NCBI GenBank assembly: GCA_950022655.1
Contig: OX465592.1
Span: forward strand, 3,526,623 to 3,590,622
Reading direction: 5' to 3'
DNA length: 64,000 nt
Source: Alentia gelatinosa
Lineage: Eukaryota; Annelida; Polychaeta; Phyllodocida; Polynoidae
Part shown: piece by piece, positions 33,605 to 43,894 of the stretch
How positions within the stretch are numbered: the first letter of the stretch is position 1
Layout of the letters: each line of letters starts with the position of its first letter
The notes under the pieces: model-generated
Told to the model about the DNA's origin: nothing
Database searches by the model: none
What the model saw: only the letters and a program-made list of their open reading frames with translations
Translations under genes and position numbers: made by a program

Positions 33605-34215
33605 AGAGTGCAGGGGGCAGTTTAATAATCTAGTATCGTATACGGAGACCCTTTATGCCATAGAGACCCAGGGACGATGTGGGTCAAATTTATTTAACAC
33701 TTATGGACGGCTAATACTGTCTTAGTGAATAGACTTAAATATTTTTAAATGATAACCCTTGTACGAGGTACAGAAAAGGGTCTTCATGTACGATCCTGAT
33801 TATTATTTAACGATAACCCTTGTACGAGGTACAGAAATGGTTCTTCATGTACGATCCTAGATTATTACTAAACGATAGCCGTTGTACGAGGTATTATCAA
33901 ACGATAACCCTTGTACGAGGTACAGAAAAGGGTCTTCAAGTACGATCCTAGATTATTATTTAACGATAACCCTTGTACAAGGTACAGAAAAGGGGTCTTC
34001 ATGTACGATCCTAGATTACTAATTAACGATAACCCTTGTACGAGGTACAGAAAAGGGTCTTCATATACGATCCTAGATTATTATTTAACGATAACCATTG
34101 TACGAGGTACAGAAAAATGGTCTTCATGTATGATCCTCGATTATTATTTAACTATAACCCTTGTACGAGGTACAGAAAAATGGTCTTCATGTACGATCCT
34201 AGATTATTAAACGTT
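33605..34215 (+). repeat. Family A element with internally amplified arm
   Basis: The left end GCAGTTTAATAATCTAG and body GACCCAGGGACGATGTGGGTC are followed by about seven 62-66-bp units of CCTTGTACGAGGTACAGAAA, AGGGTCTTCATGTACGATCC and TAGATTATTATTTAACGATA, ending TAGATTATTAAACG. Open frames in the array are artefacts. Confidence 0.75.
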
Positions 34216-34239
34216 CCCCAGATCCTAAACCGTTTCACA

Positions 34240-34560
34240 AGTAGCGCTACATCTCTGCCGGACCCTCTCCCACTTCACCCCTTCCCCGCCCCGACCCCAG
34301 GACCGGGCTGGGTCAACTCCAGGGTCCCGTTACCATGGCAACGACCAGCCTGCCGGTGGCGGTAGCTTGGCCCGGCCCAACCTAATGGTTACCAGATTGA
34401 AAATTAAATTACCAAATGGCGCGCTGTGTCGACGGGAAATTCGGCTATAATCTACCGCTAAGCCCGCCCTCTGTTGACAGACGCCGATGAGACGCGCCCG
34501 CCGCAGCTGCGACTCCTAGCGGGCAAACTCCTAATCAATTTGTCGCGTTGCAGCGGGTAG
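34240..34560. promoter_or_regulatory. Weak GC island
   Basis: GTTACCATGGCAACGACC (about 34330, RFX/X-box-like), CAAATGGCGCGC and ACAGACGCCGATGAGACGCG (about 34478). No coding signal. Confidence 0.35.
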
Positions 34561-34604
34561 TTTTTGTGTGCTCTTCCAATCGCCTGCGCTTCCGAATCAG
34601 GCGG

Positions 34605-35190
34605 GTGGGAGGGAGGGTGTGAGGGAGGGAGGGAAGAGGGAGGTAGGGAGGGAGGTGGAGGGAGAGAGAGAGTTAGAAAGGAAGAGAGGGAGAAAGAGAG
34701 AAATGGAAAGAGAGAGGGAGAGACGGGGAAGGAGAGGGGGAAAGTGAGGGAGACAGAAAAAAAGAGAGGGAGAGAGTGTGAGAGGGAGAGACAGAGAGAG
34801 AGAAAGAAAGAGAGAGAGGGAGTGGGGGAGAGACAGACAGACAGACAGACAGAGAGGCAGAGAGACAGAGACAGAGAGAGGGAGAAAGAGAGAGGGACAG
34901 GGGGAGAAAGAGACAGAGACCGAGAGAGTGAGACAGAGGGAATGAGGGAGAGACAGAGAGCGAGACAGAAAAAGAGGGAGAGAGAGGGGGAGAGAAAAAG
35001 AGAGAAAGAGAGAAAGAAAGGGAGAGAGAGAAAGAGAGAGACAGAGAGAGATGGGGTCTGAGAGAGAGGGAGAGAGAGGGAGAAAGAGAGAGGGATAGAG
35101 AGGGAGAGAGAGGGAGAGAGAGAAAGAGAAAGACAGAGACAGAGAGAGACAGACAGAGCGACAGAGAGAGAGTTAGGGAGAGAGAGATGG
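34605..35190. repeat. About 580-bp polypurine (GA) tract
   Basis: Almost only A and G on the plus strand, with scattered ACAGAC units. It yields one Glu/Arg/Lys open frame that is not a gene. Could form triplex or H-DNA and bind GAGA-type factors. Confidence 0.9.
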
Positions 35191-35269
35191 TGAAGATATT
35201 ATTGTACAGTGCTCCACACTGCCCCGGCTGTGAATATGTGACGGAGGTGGGAGGGTGGGAGGGAGGGAG

Positions 35270-35640
35270 GGAGGGCGGACTGTGGCGCCACCTTTAGCGG
35301 GCATTAGGAACCACCTTCGCCGCGAGGAATCTCAATTTGACAAGGCCCCCGTGGATGGCAATGGGGGAGCCCCGCGGGGAGAGACGCAGCAGACATTATA
35401 CAGTATCGCCATATTGGCAGCTGCAGAAAGAAGGCAGACAAGATGGCGGCGGTTGCGCGCGCAGCTCGTGAAGGAGCGGAAGACGCGGCGTTCGCTGGTT
35501 ACTTCCGGGAGTGATGATTAAATCATGGACGTCGTTCAAATGTCGTCTGTTGAGAGACGCTGATGACGCGTGTAGCTGAGCACCAAACCGAGGCTCTATG
35601 TCACTCTCCCCACTCTCCATAGCTGAGGTTTGGCATAGAA
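35270..35640. promoter_or_regulatory. GC island with YY1, ETS and both unassigned motifs
   Basis: TGTGGCGCCACC (about 35280), AAGATGGCGGCGG (35440-35452), TACTTCCGGGAG (about 35500), AAATGTCGTCTG (35539-35550) and GAGACGCTG (35554-35562). The two unassigned motifs are 5 bp apart here. Confidence 0.5.
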
Positions 35641-35819
35641 CCCACCCCTATCCTACCTTTATAGCAATATGGTAGATAAGTTCCTGCTATTTACCGAATT
35701 CGGTTTGTTTATTCGTCTGATAAGCCTGATTTTATATTATTAGCCAGTCCGTCTAAACAGGAACGAATACATCAATGATCACAAGCGGACATTTGATTTA
35801 TCCTACCCCTAATAAAAAA

Positions 35820-36060
35820 CTCCACAGGCTTAACATTGGGTCACTGTATTCGGTCTGGAGTTCAGAAAAATGAAAAATATCGCTCCAGTGGGATACACTT
35901 GACAAATGACGTCATTTGTTAATGTAGAAGTAATTTAGACGGGCGGGGTAGGATAAATTCTAAACCAAACGCGAGTTAGTCGCGATCTTGCCAGAGTATG
36001 ATAAACAACAACACGACTAACTCTTGTTTGGTTTCTCCATAGTAACATTTCTAATGCATT
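35820..36060. repeat. Foldback with 18-bp palindrome
   Basis: AACCAAACGCGAGTTAGTCG (about 35963) faces CGACTAACTCTTGTTTGGTT (about 36013). Within the left part lies ACAAATGACGTCATTTGT (35902-35919), a perfect 18-bp palindrome centred on a CRE. Confidence 0.6.
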
Positions 36061-36194
36061 GATAAATGTATCCGTGGAACATGGTGTAGTCAACATAGCC
36101 AGAGTGTGGTTATTTCAACATAAACACTGGATTATCATGAATCCCCAAAGGTGTTGTGATCTAAAATGCTACAGTCATAATCACAACTTTAACT

Positions 36195-36355
36195 TCTATT
36201 ATATACTTAGAAGGAAACTCATAAGATGAAAATAACTTTGTCCGTACTCCACCGAGTTTGACCGCGGAGTAATTCACAAAGCGAAGCTGAGTGAATTATT
36301 CCGCAGACCAAGTGCAGAGGAAATTATTTTCATGAGTGGGTTTCTGATTTTATCT
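36195..36355. repeat. Family C foldback copy
   Basis: GGAAACTCATAAGATGAAAA, CACCGAGTTTGACCGCG, GAGTAATTCACAAAGCGAAG and TGAGTGAATTATTCCGC, ending TTATCTCACCCC. Pairs with 12148-12295. Confidence 0.65.
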
Positions 36356-36419
36356 CACCCCATATAACATTATTGATTGATAAAACAAATCACTCAATTA
36401 GCCATTGAGTATTGGTATC

Positions 36420-36760
36420 TTGAGTTTTGTCGTTCCGGTGGCGGTCCATACTGTTAAGAACAGGGCCTTGGCTGGAAAAAAAAAATTTTGGCCCACTTTC
36501 CTGTTCTCTTTGTTCGTGGTCGCAAAGCGGTGAGTGATAGAAGTGTTGTTACGCCTCGTCTATATAGCCATTGAGTATTGGATCCACGAACTTCACGGCC
36601 ATGGAGTATGAGTTCCTAACGTTAAGCCTATGGAGAAAACTACCGTTTTGGTCAAACTCCTCGAGTTTCATGTGATATTCACTCAGCTTTGCCTCGTTCA
36701 CATCACTCCACATTAAATTCGTGGAGAACAACAAATTTGACGAGAACTTATTGGTTTCCT
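36420..36760. repeat. Mixed family B/D fragments
   Basis: GCCATTGAGTATTGG occurs twice (36401, 36568). GAGTTCCTAACGTTAAGCC is family B. CACTCAGCTTTGCCTCG, GTTCACATCACTCC and TTTGACGAGAAC are family D (inverted). Confidence 0.55.
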
Positions 36761-36899
36761 CTTTATTATGTCCCAATATATATACTAGAGTTAATACCTC
36801 CACCTGCTCCCACACACCTCCAAGCATATCTTCCATCAGCCCAATCCATCCCTCAGCCTCACCATCACTCTCCAAGCACTTCTCCAGACCCGCGGGCAC

Positions 36900-37140
36900 C
36901 GACCGGGCGATTAGTGACGATTTGAGCGATATTAGGGGATATCGGTGAGATGGACGCTGGACGCGGTGCGGGGCGACCTCTAGTGAGACGCACACCACTT
37001 TTACATTTACCTAAATGAGGGCGCGTGACGTCACGGCCCCCAGGCGGCTGTACCGGTCACCGCTAGGGGGCGTGTATGAGGTGGAGGGGGCAGTATGGTG
37101 GGTGGTAGGTGGCGCCAGTGAGTTGAGGTCACAGGTCACT
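36900..37140. promoter_or_regulatory. GC island with CRE, CTCF-like and DR1 sites
   Basis: GCGTGACGTCACGG (TGACGTCA 37026-37033), CCGCTAGGGGGCGTG (37060-37074, near-consensus CTCF), GGTGGCGCCAGTG (about 37110) and AGGTCACAGGTCA (37126-37138, perfect DR1). Confidence 0.55.
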
Positions 37141-37144
37141 CAAA

Positions 37145-37665
37145 TATCATTTGTGGGTATAAATTCAAATGGCTCACTGTGATTCGTAAACGTAACAATC
37201 CCATTCGGATTTATTGGTATAGAGTCACTTCTGGAGAGAATTTTTTTTAGACGTTGCTTATAGTAGCAGATTGCGACCACGAGAGTCCCTTCTTTTTTTA
37301 AGAAATCGGGACCCGATTCAAGAAAATCGGGTTGCCGATTTTTTTCTCGAGAGAGTTCCTATATACATTGGAACTGGTATTTCCATTCTTAGGGGTTAAG
37401 GCCTTGGGACAATCCATAAAAGTATGTACGCAAAATATTTGAAAGCTTTGACCCAACAATCCACCGCATCTCAATCTCGTATAAAAAAAAGAAAGGAGGA
37501 AACGAAACATTTCCTAAATTTCTTACACCCCCCCCCCCCCCTTCAGTACGTATGTACTTTATGGACGGCCCCACTTTTGTCGGTAAATTATTCTTATCTA
37601 TTCAGATTTGTCATGCAGGAAAAACAACGCCTGTTGAAATGTGCACTTTTCTTATACTACTCACA
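37145..37665. other. Plain intron
   Basis: Short self-complementary AATCGGGACCCGATTC near 37305 and a C-run at 37527-37540. No gene recognised. Confidence 0.45.
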
Positions 37666-37669
37666 GGAT

Positions 37670-37790
37670 ACATACACAATATTGACTGGTTTCAGATACA
37701 AGCGATCGCATGTTCCGAGGAGTTCACGCGTGGTAATATCCGAGCGTATGCGAGGATATTGCGCAGCGGCGACTCAATTCACATATATTT
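37670..37790. repeat. Family E hairpin, degraded
   Basis: ACACAATATTGACTGGTTTC, AGATACAAGCGATCGCATG and GCGAGGATATTGCGCA match the hairpin arms of 23155-23265. Confidence 0.55.
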
Positions 37791-37929
37791 GAATTTCTTT
37801 TTTCTCGTTGTAAATTTCAAGTCGAAATAAAAAGATGAGTGGTTCAAAGCCAAACCCGTCAAATCCCACCAACAATACCCCAGCAATGCCACAATTCTAC
37901 CCCGTCGTCCCAAAAGATCCCACACGCAG

Positions 37930-38220
37930 ACTCATGACCACTGACACCCCCTAGCGGCCGACCACGCCTGGAGGGGCAGACGACTTCCGGTCAGAGGAGG
38001 GTCACGTGATGGTTTCCGCTGAGTTTCGCTCGTTGCCGGCAGGCTGTTGGTGCTGGACGTGGTTCCCTATTTGGCCGCGGGGTGGCAGTGCTGGCGCGGC
38101 GCCTCCGACAACACTCGCTGAGCGATAAAAGGGGGATCCGGGCGATAATAGGGGACTAGCCTGTAATTGGAAAATAATACCTCGCAATGGCCACGTGACC
38201 GGAAGTCAAGGGCTGCAGAC
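37930..38220. promoter_or_regulatory. GC island
   Basis: ACCCCCTAGCGGCC (about 37946, CTCF-like reverse), GCAGACGACTTCCGGTC (about 37976), GGGTCACGTGATGG (about 37998) and GGCCACGTGACCGGAAGTC (38189-38207). The last places an E-box directly against an ETS site. Confidence 0.5.
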
Positions 38221-38224
38221 GCCG

Positions 38225-38685
38225 CCAGGGGAAATCTGGGCGTTTCCTCCGGTGTCGCAGTTTATTTTGGGGGGATATTCTAGGGTTTTTTTGGTATTCT
38301 CAGATGGGAAATCTCAACACCCCGAATGGTGGAGAACCAACGCGAAACATTGGGTGGACAGAGTAAGAGGTGCGTACAAATGACCTCTCCTTTCTCGTGT
38401 ATATTCTCCCGGGAGAATGTCTAAATTAGATCATTCTCCCTCAGTGGAGACAGGGTTGGGGCTGCGGTGTAGTATTTACGTGGCAGATCTGTCCAGTATA
38501 AGTGTCCCGCCTGCACAGTTTCTGCGTACAGGAGCGCTCCCACTGCCGCCCGCCGCTCAGTTGAGCGTTCACAAAATTCATAGCATTCACTCCCACCTAA
38601 TGAGTCCTGGGTATATGTAGCTAAACTCGGCTTTCCAAAATCAGCTCATAACATGAGTATCATCCCTGCGCCATGACAGAGTACT
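38225..38685. other. Plain intron
   Basis: No feature recognised beyond a short TTCTCCCGGGAGAA palindrome near 38404. Confidence 0.45.
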
Positions 38686-38689
38686 CCCC

Positions 38690-38958
38690 TCAGTGAGGTG
38701 ATATCAAGAAAGTTCACGAAATGTCATATGATTGTTTATATGGCATGAGTTGTATTCACGGAATGATATCATGATCCAGAGCTGAGTGATATCTGGAGTG
38801 GAAGACAATGAACGCCATGTAAACAATTAAATGAAATTGATTGATGTTTAGATGTTTTCCTACCCTGTGAGATGGTATGAAGTTCATATGTCAAACGTAG
38901 CATAGATAAATATTTTATAGCATAAACGTGGCATACAGTTACACGATGTTAAGTCTAT
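38690..38958 (+). repeat. Dispersed repeat, copy 2
   Basis: Matches 3040-3310 over about 260 bp (TCATATGATTGTTTATATGG, GATATCATGATCCAGAGCTG, CGATGTTAAGTCTATGG). Where the other copy continues, this one switches into the 17-bp minisatellite. Confidence 0.7.
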
Positions 38959-39562
38959 GGTCACCCCGGCCCCCCTGTCACTCCGGCCCCCCGGTCACTC
39001 CGGTCCCCCGGTCACTCCGGCTCCCTGGTCACTCCGGCCCCCCGGTCACTCCGGTCCCCCGGTCACTCCGGCTCCCTGGTCACTCCGGCCCCCCGGTCAC
39101 TCCGGTCCCCCGGTCACTCCGGCTCCCTGGTCACTCCGGCCCCCCGGTCACTCCGGTCCCCCGGTCACTCCGGCCCCCCGGTCACTCCGGCCCCCCGGTC
39201 ACTCCGGCCCCCCGGTCACTCCGGCCCCCCGGTCACTCCGGCCCCCCGGTCACTCCGTCCCCCCAGTCACTCCATCCCCCCGGTCACTCCGGCCCCCCGG
39301 TCACTCCGGTCCCCCGGTCACTCCGGCCCCCCGGTCACTCCGGCCCCCCGGTCACTCCGGCCCCCGGTTCACTCCGGCCCCCCGGTCACTCCGGCCCCCC
39401 GGTCACTCCGTCCCCCCAGTCACTCCATCCCCCCGGTCACTCCATCCCCCGGTCACTCCATCCCCCGGTCACTCCGGCCCCCCGGTCACTCCGTCCCCCA
39501 GTCACTCCATCCTCCCGGTCACTCCAGCCCCCTGGTCACTTCGTCCCCCCGGTCAACTCGGC
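38957..39562. repeat. 17-bp minisatellite, about 35 copies
   Basis: Unit GGTCACTCCGGCCCCCC with variants GGTCCCCC, GGCTCCCT and ATCCCCCC. Every frame is open and encodes 17-residue Pro/Ser repeats; not a gene. Confidence 0.92.
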
Positions 39563-39599
39563 CAAACGTGAGGCGCACTAATTTGTCGAGTGGAGGGCG

Positions 39600-39825
39600 A
39601 ATCCAATAAGCGTGCGTGAAGCGGCGCTTTGTGGCCGACTCACCGCGATTTGTATCGATCCGCGGGACTTCAGCGACATTTTACAAAACGCGCATGCGCC
39701 CTCACCGCCCGCGGGACCGACCCGGACGTGAATAATGCCGCCATCAAGCACTTCCGGGCCAGGCCAGCGTCTCAGTGACCCCGCCGAGCCTGCCGCGCCG
39801 CGACCTCTGGCGGGAGGAGCAGACA
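39600..39825. promoter_or_regulatory. GC island
   Basis: GCGCATGCGC (39690-39699, perfect NRF1), AATGCCGCCATCAAG, CACTTCCGGGCC (about 39750), CAGCGTCTC (39765-39773) and GACCTCTGGCGGGAGG (about 39802). Confidence 0.5.
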
Positions 39826-39874
39826 GCAGCGGTGAGGGGGGCAGAGTAGAGGGAAGGGTGTAAGACAGGAGCGG

Positions 39875-40690
39875 GGGTAGACTTGACCAAGTCTTTGATT
39901 ATGAACATTCTTTGAATGATTAAACACAATCAGAATAAAGTTCATTATAGTATGTATCCTTTGAAATGCTCAAGTCTATGAATATGAACATTCATTAAAT
40001 GATTAAACACAATTGGAATAGATTTCATTATAGTATATAGCCTTCTCTGACTGGCCCATGAATCAAAGACTTGTCCACTATGAACAGAATCTCCTGTTTA
40101 TAACCCCAAGCCGCTCCCTGTAGCCCTTTACCTCCTCCTACCCCCCCCCCCCCTCCCCTTCTCCAGTTCCCTGGCCGTCTGTGTTGTCATAGCAATAGAT
40201 TTAGCCTATTCCTGACTGTGACCTGATTGAGATCAAAGTGAAAGGGTATCAATCTCCCAGCAGATATCCTGACCAGTAGCCAGGATAACTGTATGGATTG
40301 TTTTGGGAATGCTGGAGCTAAACAGCGCCAGAAATCCAACACCATTATCGATTGTGCCAGTCCCTGTATCCCAGCGAGGAGGGTAGACATAGGATGCAGG
40401 GACTGGAGCCTGTATCCCAGTGAGGAGGGTAGACATAGGATGCAGGGACTTGAGCCAGTATCCCAGTGAGGAGGGCAGCCATAGCATGCAGGGACTGGAG
40501 CCTGTATCCCTGTGAGGAGGGGTAGCCATAGGATGCAGGGACTGGAGCCAGTATCCCAGCGAGGAGGGTAGCCATAGGATGCATGGACTGGAGCCAGTAT
40601 CCCAGTGAGGAGGGCAGCCATAGCATGCAGGGACTGGAGCCAGTATCCAAGTGAGGAGGGCAGCCATAGCATGCAGGGACTGAAGGAATG
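39875..40690. repeat. Family F element with minisatellite, copy 3
   Basis: The head is partly duplicated (GATTAAACACAATCAGAATA, GATTAAACACAATTGGAATA). A middle part has GGGTATCAATCTCCCAGCAG. Then an array (40365-40685) of CATAGGATGCAGGGACTGG and TATCCCAGTGAGGAGGG units. Minus-strand Leu/Trp/Pro open frames are artefacts. Confidence 0.8.
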
Positions 40691-40800
40691 TTCCAGGCCT
40701 ACGGGAGGAGATGGGGATGAGGGGCTACCGGGGTACAGTGAGGGGGAAGGGCCAGGGGAAGGTCTAGAAGAGAGGGAGCATAAAGGAGAGGTGAGGAGTA

Positions 40801-41080
40801 AGGCCCGGCGTCCACCCACTACGAAATGCCTCCGATATGGTCTACGATACACCTCCAGATCAAATATTAAAATCACGCCATACCGATATGGCACCGATAC
40901 AGGAAGCAAATATCGAAGACATATCGGGAAGGTCCAAAGTCGCAGACATCTGTCTAGACATGCCAATCCACCACGCATTGTTTGGGGTTTTTATCGGTGC
41001 ATAATCACAAAAACGTGGTCAACTGCCCCGATAACATGATTTTAATCGGAGCCACATCGTAGTAGGTGGACGCCGGACCT
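40801..41080. repeat. 280-bp MITE, AGGCCCGGCGTCCACC ends
   Basis: AGGCCCGGCGTCCACCCACT-ACGA (40801-40824) faces TCGTAGTAGGTGG-ACGCCGGACCT (41057-41080) with two mismatches in 24. The interior has repeated CGATATGG and GATACA pieces. The ends relate to 27161-27562. Confidence 0.75.
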
Positions 41081-41089
41081 AATAGAAAT

Positions 41090-41310
41090 TATAGACATTT
41101 CTTTTCAAATAGTAAAACCCATGTCATTTTCCTAAAGATTTCAGAGAATATAGTAATTGTATAGTACTATACATTTAAGTTTCAAAGTTCATAGGTGACC
41201 ATCCTTAGTTTTGAGAGATTTGAAGAAAATAATATTTTCAGTACGTTTCACATATAAATCAATCACATGTGAATTGACTTAATTTACCTATTACGATTAG
41301 ATGAAATGGA
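41090..41310. repeat. Dispersed repeat, copy 1
   Basis: ACCCATGTCATTTTCC, TTTCAGAGAATAT, ACTATACATTTAA and TTCATAGGTGACC match 43510-43890. GAATTGACTTAATTTACCTA also occurs, slightly changed, at 58805-58830. Confidence 0.6.
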
Positions 41311-41429
41311 CACAACGTTATATTTACTCATTTAGAAATAGGATGAATCCCAAGGAAACCCGATAATCAAACAATGTATAAAAATCCCCAGGTGGCGCCA
41401 CTGTGAGCTGTAGGATATGCCTTTAAGTG

Positions 41430-41765
41430 CTGCGGGGGGGGGGGGGGGGCGGGAGACATGGCCCTGGCGTATCGTCTCATTATATTCATATTCACTCAGA
41501 TGATTATCAACGTGAAGAATAATACAAGAGGCTGCCACCCCTCCATTCATCACACGCGGAGGGGCTGAGGGGGGTGTTGACAAGGGAAAACGGGATTAAT
41601 TACCACCCTACCCGTAATCCCCCACCCAGAGCCCCCACACCCCACACACTTACCACCCCCTACCCGTAATCCCCCACCCAGAGCCCCCACACCCGGCACA
41701 CCGAGGGGTACAGAGACCGTGCGGCGTCCCCCCCCCCCCCCCCAACACACACACACACATCATAC
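41430..41765. repeat. Homopolymer and simple repeats
   Basis: About 18 G at 41434-41451. A two-copy 50-bp repeat with CTACCCGTAATCCCCCACCC (41605-41695). A C-run followed by (CA)n at 41729-41757. Confidence 0.8.
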
Positions 41766-42235
41766 ACTGGCAACCAGAGCTACACAAAGTTAGCTCTGGT
41801 CGGGTTACATAAGCGGCCGCCTTGACCCAGTAGCGGGACCTGTTTGTTACTCTCCTACCACATCTTTCGTACTGGTTAGAGAGTGTGTTATGTCATAACC
41901 TCGAAGCCAATCTACCATTTTGTTATTTCCTATCCTGTGTAATTTTGTTTTCAAGATATAATGAACATAAATCTTGGTTTCTGTATCAATTTGTTAGCTA
42001 TGAATATTTCATATTAAGTATGTCTGCTTTTATAGTATACATAGAACAAAAGTATTTGGGTTTGTTTTGTTTTTTTTGTGTTTTTTTATTATTATTCATC
42101 ACAAACTTCACAAAATTTGGCGGACCTTTATTTTGTTAGCTTGTACCATACAATGTCAGGCTGTGAAGTGATTTTGTGTGGGATTTAACCCGAACAACCT
42201 CTATATCGTAGATGGGGTTTGGTTGCCAAACTACA
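41766..42235. other. Plain AT-rich intron
   Basis: No gene or repeat family recognised. Confidence 0.45.
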
Positions 42236-42239
42236 CAGT

Positions 42240-42310
42240 ACCCCTACTCACCCCCCTCCCCCCCCCCCCCCACCCCCCCCCCCCCACCACAACACACACA
42301 CACACACCGC
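42240..42310. repeat. C-rich run and (CA)n
   Basis: Interrupted poly-C of about 40 bases followed by (CA)n. Confidence 0.8.
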
Positions 42311-42339
42311 GCAGCCACAGCACGCCCGCCACTCGAGTG

Positions 42340-42555
42340 TAACGCTTTTACCCTCCCCCCCCCCCCTCACCTCCCCCTCCTCCCCGCTAGAGGGCGTGAC
42401 GAAACGCGTGCCTCGTTCTGGTGACCGTCAACACTCAGCGTCTCGTAATCAGTGCGCATGTCAACAGACGCAGCTGGCCGGTCACGTGACTGTCTGGTCT
42501 AGTTACCCCACTGCCCGCCAGGGGGACTGCCACTAGGGGTATCGTCTCGTTATAT
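42340..42555. promoter_or_regulatory. GC island
   Basis: CCCGCTAGAGGGCGTG (42384-42399, CTCF-like), CAGCGTCTC (42436-42444), AGTGCGCATGTC (about 42452), GGTCACGTGACT (about 42480) and CCCGCCAGGGGGACTGCC (about 42513, CTCF-like). Confidence 0.5.
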
Positions 42556-42559
42556 TCAT

Positions 42560-42930
42560 ATCTCAGACACCGCACATATACCGAACCCTTGGTACGAGTT
42601 TATCCAGGGGAAAGACGTTAAATAAAAAATACTCAACGATTACACAGGTAAAGTGACAAAACTATGCCATGGTCGTGGCGTATAGTGAATAAGAAATGAC
42701 GTCATAGGCAATTGACCAATCAGCGGCCAGGAGAGGAGACAAGACGAGAGATTTAAACGTCCCTAACAATGAAAGGGGTGAGATAAATCCAGCACTCGAA
42801 TTGTAAAGTAACATTACTCCACTCGTTTGGATGCATCATAATCAACACTCGGCTTCACCTCGATGACGATTGCGGCGCATCCAAACTCGTGGGGTATTGT
42901 TTATTTATACGAACCTCGATGCAGTTCTAT
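42560..42930. repeat. Family Z element
   Basis: AAAGTGACAAAACTATGCC, AATCAGCGGCCAGGA, AAAGGGGTGAGATAAATCC, CACTCGGCTTCACCTCGATG and CTCGTGGGGTATTG. Matches 48095-48525. Contains a CRE TGACGTCA at 42697-42704. Confidence 0.7.
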
Positions 42931-42939
42931 ATAACCCTA

Positions 42940-43505
42940 CCAACTATCACTAGACTATCTAAATATCCAAATATAAACTTTTTTTAAATTATTGAACCAA
43001 ATTAATTAACAGAATGAAGTGGCTGTAGCCGCGCACATCCTACATACTAATTACAGACTGAGATTTGAGAACGGGGCCTGGTCTCAGGTTTCCTGCCACT
43101 CATCATGCTGCCTCCGCCGTGGCCGATGTCGGCGATATCAAACAGAAATCATTGTTTAATCGCCCAATAACTGTCTCAAATTGTTTGTTAATAAGCTCCG
43201 GGAAACGTGAGTAACATAAAATTTTTTAAAAAGTCTCGCACACCAAGGCATCCATTAGAATAATGAGCCTGTGTGGTTTGACTGGAGGTGGGTTAGGGTT
43301 AACTGAGGTAGTTATGGAGAAAGGTAGGTTAGAAACGGAGTGTTTGAATGTCAAATCACGGGCAGAATTCTTACTAAGATCTAAAAAACGTAGAACACTT
43401 AGATAGTATGAGGTTACTGGTTAGAAGTGAGATCTAGCTTTCGTTTTATCCTGAGCGATAGCCGTGAATAGGTAGAATATATGTTGAGTTAAGAACAGGT
43501 TGTAA
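42940..43505. other. Plain intron
   Basis: No feature recognised. Confidence 0.45.
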
Positions 43506-43509
43506 AATG

Positions 43510-43890
43510 ATTTAAAGGCATATCGGACAATTTAGCTTGAAAAAGTAAAACCTACGTCAATTTCCTGAAATTTGAACATGATCTCCAAGTGGGATAGATC
43601 GCATGGCAAGTTTAAAGAAATAGGGGTCGCCATGCTGATTGTTTTATGTAGAGATACAAATTTTGATAATATCAGAGAAGATATAAAAATTCAAAAAGGT
43701 GTTTTTTTTCACATATTAAAACCCATGTCATTTCCTTCAGATTTTCAGAGAATATTGTCCATGTATAGTATTATACATTTAACTTCTAAGAATCATAGGT
43801 CACCGTCCTTGTTTTTGAAAACAAAAATTAAAAATGAATTAGTTTCTAGTACATTTCCTATATAAATTGAGCAAATATGCATAGGCCTAT
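43510..43890. repeat. Dispersed repeat, copy 2
   Basis: Second copy of the 41090 repeat (ACCCATGTCATTTCC, TTTTCAGAGAATATTG, ATTATACATTTAA, AATCATAGGTCACC), extended to the left. Confidence 0.6.
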
Positions 43891-43894
43891 TTTA

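Noticed and set aside
34564..35061. 165-codon Glu/Arg-rich open frame
   Set aside because: Polypurine tract; composition alone explains it.
36549..36998. 149-codon minus-strand open frame
   Set aside because: Overlaps repeat B/D fragments and a GC island; no domain seen.
38928..39581. Two overlapping 200-codon Pro/Ser open frames
   Set aside because: 17-bp minisatellite read in different frames; the same peptide appears shifted in each frame.
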